Source: an uncultured cyanobacterium
GTDB taxonomy: Bacteria > Cyanobacteriota > Vampirovibrionia > Gastranaerophilales > Gastranaerophilaceae
Assembly (NCBI GenBank): GCA_947073895.1
Contig: CAMTNN010000089.1
Coordinates: forward strand, 1 to 6,545
DNA: 6,545 nt
Direction: 5' to 3'
Shown here: positions 1-5,664 of the stretch, in pieces
Position numbering within the stretch: position 1 is the first letter of the stretch
Layout: every line of letters begins with the position of its first letter
Position numbers and translations under genes: made by a program
The notes under the pieces: generated by a model
The model's database searches: none
Told to the model about the DNA's origin: nothing
What the model saw: the letters and a program-made list of their open reading frames with translations, nothing else

Positions 1-5
1 TTAGC

Positions 6-34
6 CTGTCATTTAGTAACAATTTAAATATAAC
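6..34 (+). promoter_or_regulatory. candidate sigma70 promoter for ftsH
   Basis: A -35-like CTGTCA (6-11, four of six consensus bases) lies 17 nt before a -10-like TATAAC (29-34, five of six). Transcription would begin near position 41 and leave a leader of about 20 nt before the TTG at 60. In DNA this AT-rich such a match can arise by chance, and the region left of the window is unseen, so ftsH could also be read from further upstream. Confidence 0.3.
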
Positions 35-59
35 AAAATGGGTCATATATGCAAATATT

Positions 60-1910
60 TTGAAAAATGGAATTAAAACGTTAGCGATGTGGCTAATAAT
101 AGGAGTTATATTTTTAGTCGTATTGACAACAATAGTTGAAAATAGCGATTCAAAATTGAAATATTCAGAATTAGTGTCAGAGATAAACTCATCGAATGTA
201 GAAGCTATACAAGTTGAGGCAAATGGAAAGATGGCAACTGTAACATTAAAAGATGATAAAATAAAGAAGGAAGTTAATATACCAAATATTGAGAGCTTTA
301 TGGCATACACAGAAGACTACTTAAAAGAAGGAGCATTCACACTAGAAGAAAAATCAGAATCAATATTTGTAACAGTAATTAGTTTATTAACACCATTTGG
401 ACTATTAATAATATTCTTCATATTCTGGTTCTTTATGATGGGAGGAGTAGCAGGAAATGGCGCACCAGGCGGAAAAAATGTTGCGTTTGGAAAGAGTAAA
501 GCAAGAATGATGACGCCAGCAGAAAAGAATAGAATTACATTTGAAGATGTAGCAGGTGTTGATGAAGAAAAAGAAGAGTTAGAAGAAATTGTACAATTTT
601 TGAAAAATCCAAAGAAATTTACAGACATGGGAGCAAGAATACCAAAAGGAGTATTACTTGTAGGACAACCAGGAACAGGTAAAACATTATTAGCAAAAGC
701 AGTTGCAGGAGAGGCAGGAGTTCCATTCTTATTTATAAGTGGTTCAGATTTTGTTGAAATGTTTGTAGGTGTTGGTGCAAGCCGTGTTAGAGATTTGTTT
801 GAACAGGCAAAAAAACATCAGCCTTGTATCGTGTTTATTGATGAAATTGATGCGGTGGGACGTCAGCGTGGTGCCGGCATGGGCGGTGGACATGATGAAA
901 GAGAACAAACTCTTAACCAATTGCTTGTTGAAATGGATGGGTTTGATGAAAATACAAATATTATCATTTTAGCAGCTACTAACAGACCTGATATTCTTGA
1001 TAATGCACTATTAAGACCGGGAAGATTTGACCGTCAAATCGTTATTAATAAACCGGATGTACTTGGTAGAGAACAAATTCTTAATGTTCATGCTAAAAAC
1101 AAACCGCTTGCCAAAGAAGTTGAAATTAAAACTCTTGCGAAACGTACTCCTGGATTTACAGGTGCAGATTTACAAAACCTTCTTAATGAAGCGGCGCTTC
1201 TAGCAGCACGTCATGATAAAGCAGAAATCGATATGACAGATTTAGAAGAAGCGATAGATAAAGTTATGGCAGGACCAGAAAAGAAAAGCAGAATTATTTC
1301 CGATGAAGAAAAAGAAAACACAGCATATCACGAAGTTGGTCATGCACTTCTTGCAAAACTTTTAAAGGATTGTGATCCGCTTCATAAAGTTTCAATTATT
1401 CCTCGTGGAATGGCTTTAGGTATTACACTAACGTTACCTGAAAAAGACCACTTAACAATGAGAAAAACTCAATTATTAGATAGAATAAAAATGATTCTTG
1501 GCGGAAGAATTGCCGAAGAATTAATCTACGGCAAAGATAATGTAACAACAGGTGCTTCTAACGATTTAGAAAAAGTTTCGGCTCTTGCTCGAAGCATGGT
1601 CACAACTTACGGTATGTCAGAAAAAATGGGTAACCTTACTTACGGAAAAGAACAAGAACACGTCTTTATGGGTAGAAACTTCGGTCATACACGAGATTTC
1701 TCTGAAGAAATCGCTGCTGATATTGACAAAGAAATTAAAAAAATTGTTGATAAACAGTATGAAGAAGCAAAAAAACTTCTAAGCGACAACCGTGATATGT
1801 TGGAATATATTGCAAAGAAACTTCTTGAAAAAGAAACTCTTGATGAAAAAGAGTTTGAAGAATTGATGAATGAGGTTAAGAGTCAAAGAAGTTTTGATAA
1901 TTGGAATTAA
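60..1910 (+). CDS. ftsH: ATP-dependent zinc metalloprotease FtsH
   Basis: Membrane-anchored AAA+ protease that extracts and degrades misfolded membrane proteins and selected short-lived regulators; the family works as a hexamer facing the cytoplasm. At 616 aa it is of usual family length. Visible parts are TM1 (about 10-25), a short external domain (about 30-100), TM2 (about 103-127), Walker A GQPGTGKT (202-209; Gln203 replaces the commoner Pro), pore loop FVG (235-237), Walker B IVFIDEID (257-264), the second region of homology with arginines 319 and 322, the zinc site HEVGH (424-428) and the likely third ligand Asp502. The start is TTG with no clear Shine-Dalgarno, and the frame stays open to the window edge. 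TTG gives a typical N-terminus, whereas Met10 would cut into TM1. Codon usage changes sharply near residue 240. It heads a run with the next two genes. Confidence 0.96.
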   Translation: MKNGIKTLAMWLIIGVIFLVVLTTIVENSDSKLKYSELVSEINSSNVEAIQVEANGKMATVTLKDDKIKKEVNIPNIESFMAYTEDYLKEGAFTLEEKSESIFVTVISLLTPFGLLIIFFIFWFFMMGGVAGNGAPGGKNVAFGKSKARMMTPAEKNRITFEDVAGVDEEKEELEEIVQFLKNPKKFTDMGARIPKGVLLVGQPGTGKTLLAKAVAGEAGVPFLFISGSDFVEMFVGVGASRVRDLFEQAKKHQPCIVFIDEIDAVGRQRGAGMGGGHDEREQTLNQLLVEMDGFDENTNIIILAATNRPDILDNALLRPGRFDRQIVINKPDVLGREQILNVHAKNKPLAKEVEIKTLAKRTPGFTGADLQNLLNEAALLAARHDKAEIDMTDLEEAIDKVMAGPEKKSRIISDEEKENTAYHEVGHALLAKLLKDCDPLHKVSIIPRGMALGITLTLPEKDHLTMRKTQLLDRIKMILGGRIAEELIYGKDNVTTGASNDLEKVSALARSMVTTYGMSEKMGNLTYGKEQEHVFMGRNFGHTRDFSEEIAADIDKEIKKIVDKQYEEAKKLLSDNRDMLEYIAKKLLEKETLDEKEFEELMNEVKSQRSFDNWN

Positions 1911-1922
1911 GAAGGAGAGCAC

Positions 1923-2423
1923 ATGGACAGAGACCTGTTAATACTTGAAGAATACAAGCTTTATGCAGAACAAAAAGAAAATTTCATCGATAGAAACTTT
2001 CGTACAAACAGATTCTATATGATATCATTTGTAGCAATAATTTTTGCAATGATTTATACAGGAAATGTTGTGTTTATGGACAAATTATCTGCGACATTTG
2101 TATTTTCACTTATCGGTATGGCGGTATGTGCGCTCTGGTGGATGAATGTTGATTCATACAATATTCTTATTAAAATTAAATTCGCAAATGTTATTGAAGC
2201 CATTGAAGAAAAACTTCCCGTAAAACCTTTTACCGATGAGTTTAAAGGGATTCAGGAATTCAGAGATAAGAAAGTATTTATGTTTTCCGACATCCAAAAA
2301 TTCATTGCAGTAATTGGTGCGTTATTTTTCTTTGCAGTTTTTGTAAGCGAAGCTTCTCCAATAGTGATTTCTATTATTAACAGAACAATTGATTTATTTG
2401 GAAGTGTAAAAGGCGGAATTTAA
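1923..2423 (+). CDS. small membrane protein, RipA octameric family-like
   Basis: A 166-aa integral membrane protein. A charged N-terminal helix (about 1-29) with an EEYKLYAEQ segment precedes TM1 (about 31-51), TM2 (about 57-75) and TM3 (about 125-145). Between TM2 and TM3 is a cytoplasmic-looking block, LWWMNVDSYN followed by KFANVIEAIEEKLP and PF, at about 71-103. The pattern of W, SY, KF.VI..(I/L)E..LP..PF, together with the N-terminal YKLY motif, matches what I remember of RipA-type membrane proteins. Francisella RipA is tied to envelope homeostasis and intracellular growth, but its biochemical role is not well defined, so no reaction is assigned here. AAGGAG at 1912-1917 sits 5 nt before the ATG and fixes the start. 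The gene lies 12 nt after ftsH and overlaps the PAP2 gene by 1 nt, which suggests co-translation. The family call comes from motif memory only; an uncharacterised membrane protein is the alternative. Confidence 0.6.
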   Translation: MDRDLLILEEYKLYAEQKENFIDRNFRTNRFYMISFVAIIFAMIYTGNVVFMDKLSATFVFSLIGMAVCALWWMNVDSYNILIKIKFANVIEAIEEKLPVKPFTDEFKGIQEFRDKKVFMFSDIQKFIAVIGALFFFAVFVSEASPIVISIINRTIDLFGSVKGGI

Positions 2424-3049
2424 TGAAAAAAGATAGCGGTTACGGAGTTGTAGCCAACTGGAATTATGTAACAATCTCATTGATTGTGGTTACTATAATA
2501 ACATTACTTGTTTTATATATGCCGGGAATTAGAGAATTTGATAGAGGAATGCTCAACGGAATCAGACATTTTCTTGCACCTTATCCGGGCTATATTCCGG
2601 CCTTTGTTTCAGAATTCGGACGGGCAAACTATATGCTTTGGCCTCAGATTGCTGCTTGTTCAGTGCTTGTTTCTCACGGTAAATACTTAAAAGCATTTTT
2701 ACTTGTGTTTTTTACTCATGCAGCATTCTTTTTAACAGCACTGTTAAAAGATTTTGTATGCCGTGAAAGACCGGGAATTTGTAGTTACTCAGGCTATAGC
2801 TTTCCATCAAATCACGCTGTAACTACAATGTGTTTTTACGGTATCTGCATATACTTGATTTTGCACTATACACGAAGCGAATTCTGGAGATATTTCCTTG
2901 CTGTTGTGTTTGGAATATTTATATTCCTTGTAGCGCTTTCAAGATTGTGGATAGGAGTCCACTTCCCGTTGGATGTAATTGCGGGGTTGTTCTTGGGGTT
3001 CTTGTTGGTTAATCTTTATATAATTTTAGTGAAAGCATTTAATAATTAA
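2423..3049 (+). CDS. PAP2-family membrane lipid phosphatase
   Basis: A 208-aa multi-pass protein with all three signature blocks of type 2 phosphatidic acid phosphatases. Block 1 is K109-x6-R116-P117. Block 2 is PSNH (128-131), a variant of PSGH in which His131 would be the acid/base residue. Block 3 is S173-R174-x3-G178-x-H180-x3-D184, with His180 as the expected nucleophile. The family removes phosphate from lipid phosphates or diphosphates at the outer face of the membrane. Likely substrates are undecaprenyl diphosphate (BcrC/PgpB-like carrier recycling), phosphatidylglycerophosphate or a lipid A phosphate, and the sequence does not decide between them. About five or six hydrophobic segments surround the motifs. 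The ATG overlaps the previous stop (TAATG), with a weak purine-rich GGCGGA upstream, so translation is probably coupled. It is the last gene before a strong hairpin. Confidence 0.9.
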   Translation: MKKDSGYGVVANWNYVTISLIVVTIITLLVLYMPGIREFDRGMLNGIRHFLAPYPGYIPAFVSEFGRANYMLWPQIAACSVLVSHGKYLKAFLLVFFTHAAFFLTALLKDFVCRERPGICSYSGYSFPSNHAVTTMCFYGICIYLILHYTRSEFWRYFLAVVFGIFIFLVALSRLWIGVHFPLDVIAGLFLGFLLVNLYIILVKAFNN

Positions 3050-3075
3050 AAAAAAGGCTCATTGAGCCTTTTTTT
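3048..3075. terminator. bidirectional rho-independent terminator between convergent genes
   Basis: The GGCTC/GAGCC stem (3056-3060 and 3064-3068) closes a 3-nt ATT loop. It is flanked by eight A residues (3048-3055) and seven T residues (3069-3075), so the structure reads as stem plus U-tract on either strand. It overlaps the PAP2 stop codon (3047-3049) and the stop of the minus-strand 782-codon gene (3074-3076), and would serve both. Confidence 0.92.
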
Positions 3076-5422
3076 AAGAAACTAAACCAATTTTGTTAGA
3101 AATGTTCCACATACATTCGTCGATTTTTTCATTCCAGTTTGTGCCAAGTCCGCACCAAGTCCAACCTGCATAATGCTCATTGAAATCATTGCCTGTGCAA
3201 GCCTCCAAGCCTTGTTTGATATATTTAATATCAGTGTCATTTTCACTTACACCATGCTTAACGGCATATGCAATAAACGCATTAATTAATTGTTTTTTCA
3301 ATTTTAATGTTACACCATTGCTTGCGTAAGTATCATCATCTAGTTTTTCAATAAATCCTTCGCATCCTTTATGATTAAATGAAGGATTTGCATAAATACC
3401 CTTCATAAAGGATTCAATATTGTCTTCGTTGATGCCTTCTAAAACTCCTGCAATATATTTATCATCGCTTTCAGTTGTCCAGCTACAAAGCTTTCTTGCA
3501 ACTTCAATGCCTTCAAAATTCTTATCGCTGTTAAGTTCTTTTTCGGCACTTACTGCTGAGTTATAAGTGCTTTCAATGCTGTTTGCACTTACTTTATCGC
3601 CTTTAGCACCATTTTTTACTTCATAAAGTTGGCCGTCAACTACGATAAATTTTCTTTGGTCGCCTTTGTTTTCTTTATAAACATCATAAGCAACACCGCG
3701 AATAGTTACTTTATCAGCTTGCTTTGTAAGAATATCTGTGTTTGCGATTAGAGTTTTTACGGCATCTTTTTCTGCTTGTAATGCTTCTGCTGCATTTTTA
3801 GCTGTGAAAGATTTTGTTGCAATGTCGTTTGCACTTACTTTAGTTGTTCCTATTGTGCCGCCGTTAACTTTTCCGTTTGTAACTGTTGCGCCTGTTACTT
3901 CAAAAATTTCATCTGCGCCATCAGCATTAGGTTTTACAACATAAACTTTTCCTGTATTGTTATCAATCCAAGCTTCTGTGATATCAGATATTCCTGTTAC
4001 TTCTGTAGCTTTTGTTAATACGTTATCAGTGCCTGTAATTGAAGCAAGTTGTTCTTTTACAGTTTTGGTTTCATCAACACGTTGGGAGTATATGCCTGAG
4101 TCATTTGATAAATGAACATTTACATTTGATGAGTTAATTACTGCATCTGTGAAGCCTTCAGCTTTTAAATCGTTGTCTGTATCGTTTTCAATGTTGTTTT
4201 TGAATAAGTCATTATTAAAGATTTCAGGGTCGATTGCTCCATAAGATTCATTGATGTCTGCTCTTAATTTTGCAATAGCAGCTTTTCTTGTAAGAACATA
4301 TAATTCGTCAAATGCTGTTGATAAGTTGCTGTCAACTCTTGCATTAGTGTTGTTATAAGCATTTTCTAATTTAGTCATTGCAGCTTGAATTTTTGTTTTT
4401 GAATCATTGTCAAGTTTTGCTTTCAAATCACGAGCACGGTCGATAAGTCCGTTAACGATTGGAGAAATTACGCTTGTTTTTACACTGCTTCTTGCTGCGT
4501 CACCATCAGTACCTGATTTAATTGCATTGTATTTTTCTTCAATCATTTTCATGATTCTTTTTTCGTTAGCATTTGAGCTGTCTTTCTTTTGAGTATTCCA
4601 GCTGCTGATTACATCTAAAATATCATAGCTGTGTGTTTTTGCTGCTAAATCTGCTAGGATACTGCTGTTCTGATATCCTTCCTGAGTATCAGAAATACTT
4701 AAAATTGTATCGTATAGACTTGAAATTTCGCTATCTACTTTAGAGTTTTCGAATTCATAGCCTACGTTTTGAAGATTAGCATAGAAAGAATTTTTGCTAT
4801 CTTTGCTTTCTTTTCCTTCAATAGTTAAGTTTCTTGATGCGTTAGATGCTAAGAAAATTCTGATTTCATTTTTGTCAACTAAATCGTATTCAGCTTTTAA
4901 ACTATTGTATTTTTCTTCGTAAGTTTTGCCAACAGGATGCTTTGCAATTTCATCAAGAGCATCTTTTCTGTTAGCGTTCAATTGGCTGTCTTCAGAAGCT
5001 AATTGTTTTACTAAAGCTAATAATTTGTTGTATTTCTTCTGGAATGCTCTTTCAGAAGGAGTGCTAGTGCTAGAAGAAGGTGTGCCGGAAGTATTTCCGC
5101 CATTCCAACCCATGTTGCCCCACATATTGTTGTTCCAGCCAAAACCGCCGGCATTCATTCCACCCCAAGGGTTGAAACCGTTATTGCTTTGATTCCATTG
5201 CCATTGACCAATTGTAAAACCAGGGTCAAGTAAGAAGTTCATACCACCGGAAGGTACGCCATATTCAACCATATTGCCAAAGTTCATGGTTTGAGTCATA
5301 TATAGTGATTGTCTTGCTTGCATATCTGCTATGGCCTGATTCATGTGAATATTCATTGCACCTGATTCAGTCATACTTGTTAAGTCTCTCGCTAATAATG
5401 ATGGTTGCCACCCTGGAATCAT
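3074..5422 (-). CDS. large uncharacterised protein with low-complexity N-terminus and repeats
   Basis: A 782-aa protein that I do not recognise. No signal peptide or convincing membrane helix is visible. In order: an N-terminal segment rich in Met and Gln (1-60); a Trp/Asn/Gly/Met-rich low-complexity stretch (about 61-110, with Trp at 74, 76, 86, 96, 101 and 106); a Ser/Thr/Pro linker (111-123); charged, mostly helical regions (about 124-180, 285-300, 320-395); a two-copy region around 482-560 and 570-635, each copy having a (K)(V/F)-hydrophobic-VV and (F/Y)EV strand pattern followed by KVSAN (528-532 and 610-614) and an Ala/Glu/Lys helix; and a C-terminal domain (about 636-782) holding all five cysteines (646, 687, 742, 757, 770) and several Trp. 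The start is well supported: AAGAGG (5431-5436) lies 8 nt before the ATG. It is monocistronic, convergent with PAP2 and divergent from the tRNA. A structural, surface or secreted protein is possible but unproven. Confidence 0.88.
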   Translation of the reverse strand: MIPGWQPSLLARDLTSMTESGAMNIHMNQAIADMQARQSLYMTQTMNFGNMVEYGVPSGGMNFLLDPGFTIGQWQWNQSNNGFNPWGGMNAGGFGWNNNMWGNMGWNGGNTSGTPSSSTSTPSERAFQKKYNKLLALVKQLASEDSQLNANRKDALDEIAKHPVGKTYEEKYNSLKAEYDLVDKNEIRIFLASNASRNLTIEGKESKDSKNSFYANLQNVGYEFENSKVDSEISSLYDTILSISDTQEGYQNSSILADLAAKTHSYDILDVISSWNTQKKDSSNANEKRIMKMIEEKYNAIKSGTDGDAARSSVKTSVISPIVNGLIDRARDLKAKLDNDSKTKIQAAMTKLENAYNNTNARVDSNLSTAFDELYVLTRKAAIAKLRADINESYGAIDPEIFNNDLFKNNIENDTDNDLKAEGFTDAVINSSNVNVHLSNDSGIYSQRVDETKTVKEQLASITGTDNVLTKATEVTGISDITEAWIDNNTGKVYVVKPNADGADEIFEVTGATVTNGKVNGGTIGTTKVSANDIATKSFTAKNAAEALQAEKDAVKTLIANTDILTKQADKVTIRGVAYDVYKENKGDQRKFIVVDGQLYEVKNGAKGDKVSANSIESTYNSAVSAEKELNSDKNFEGIEVARKLCSWTTESDDKYIAGVLEGINEDNIESFMKGIYANPSFNHKGCEGFIEKLDDDTYASNGVTLKLKKQLINAFIAYAVKHGVSENDTDIKYIKQGLEACTGNDFNEHYAGWTWCGLGTNWNEKIDECMWNISNKIGLVS
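3581..3842 (-). repeat. two-copy repeat inside the 782-codon gene
   Basis: The 16-base string GTTTGCACTTACTTTA (plus strand) occurs at 3581-3596 and again at 3827-3842. The 246-nt spacing is exactly 82 codons, so both copies encode KVSAN in frame. On the protein, each copy follows a beta-strand-like stretch ending in FEV or YEV and precedes an Ala/Glu/Lys-rich helix. This points to a diverged tandem duplication of a small domain rather than a mobile repeat. Confidence 0.55.
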
Positions 5423-5430
5423 ATTTTTAT

Positions 5431-5436
5431 CCTCTT
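5431..5436 (-). promoter_or_regulatory. ribosome binding site of the 782-codon gene
   Basis: On the minus strand AAGAGG lies 8 nt upstream of the ATG at 5422. It is the only good Shine-Dalgarno match near this start, and it supports taking this ATG over later in-frame Met codons such as residue 17 or 23. Confidence 0.65.
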
Positions 5437-5450
5437 AGTTTCTCGTGTTA

Positions 5451-5478
5451 TATATATAAAGTATGTCTTTCGTGTAAA
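5451..5478 (-). promoter_or_regulatory. possible promoter of the 782-codon gene
   Basis: On the minus strand, TTTACA (5478-5473) is followed after 16 nt by TATATA (5456-5451). This would give a start near 5443 and a leader of roughly 20 nt containing the AAGAGG site. The whole stretch is AT-rich and other pairs, such as TTGTTA near 5519 with TATTAA, are also possible, so this is tentative. Confidence 0.3.
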
Positions 5479-5548
5479 ATTGCTCTTTTTATTAATATAT
5501 AATTTACAAAACTTAACAAGTTGTAGTGGATTTATTTAAAGGAAGTGC

Positions 5549-5576
5549 TTGACTTTAATTTTTGAGCGAGTATGAT
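5549..5576 (+). promoter_or_regulatory. sigma70-type promoter of tRNA-Val
   Basis: TTGACT (5549-5554, five of six consensus bases) and TATGAT (5571-5576, five of six) are separated by 16 nt. The predicted start near 5583-5586 falls just before the mature tRNA 5' end at 5589, as expected for a lone tRNA gene. Confidence 0.75.
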
Positions 5577-5588
5577 AATAAATGTAGA

Positions 5589-5664
5589 GGGCGTTTAGCT
5601 CAGTTGGTAGAGCGTCTCCCTTACAAGGAGAGGGTCAGAAGTTCGAGTCTTCTAACGCCCACCA
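5589..5664 (+). tRNA. tRNA-Val(UAC)
   Basis: A full 76-nt cloverleaf with encoded CCA. The acceptor stem is GGGCGTT (5589-5595) with AACGCCC (5654-5660). The D stem is GCTC/GAGC, the anticodon stem TCTCC/GGAGA, and the T stem AGAAG/CTTCT around TTCGAGT. All pairs are Watson-Crick. The seven-base anticodon loop CTTACAA carries TAC at 5622-5624, which reads valine GTA and, by wobble, other GTN codons. Discriminator A and CCA occupy 5661-5664. It has its own promoter upstream and a hairpin terminator 12 nt downstream. Its last 13 nt overlap the end of the opposing recombinase gene. Confidence 0.97.
5641..5664. other. presumed attachment-site region in the tRNA-Val 3' end
   Basis: The T loop, T stem, 3' acceptor strand and CCA of tRNA-Val overlap the final recombinase codons. 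If the element inserted here, one att junction lies in or just beyond this stretch. The crossover point cannot be placed from one end alone, because serine integrases need only a very short identical core. Confidence 0.35.

Noticed and set aside
49..63. Tiny frame ATG CAA ATA TTT TGA overlapping the ftsH start, as a possible leader peptide
   Set aside because: Only four codons long and without a Shine-Dalgarno. Nothing distinguishes it from chance.
317..628. 103-codon minus-strand frame inside ftsH
   Set aside because: It is wholly antisense to a well-conserved ftsH region, its composition follows from the opposite strand, and it has no ribosome binding site or recognisable motif.
4926..5192. 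88-codon plus-strand frame opposite the low-complexity part of the 782-codon gene
   Set aside because: It is antisense to a better supported gene. Its Pro/Phe-rich translation simply mirrors the Gly/Asn/Trp-rich codons.
5449..5458. TA dinucleotide run as a possible repeat or origin element
   Set aside because: Short, in AT-rich intergenic DNA, and better read as part of a possible -10 region. No DnaA boxes or iterons are near it.
5305..5502. 65-codon plus-strand frame crossing the 5' end of the 782-codon gene
   Set aside because: No ribosome binding site or motif, and it overlaps the start and likely promoter of the opposing gene.
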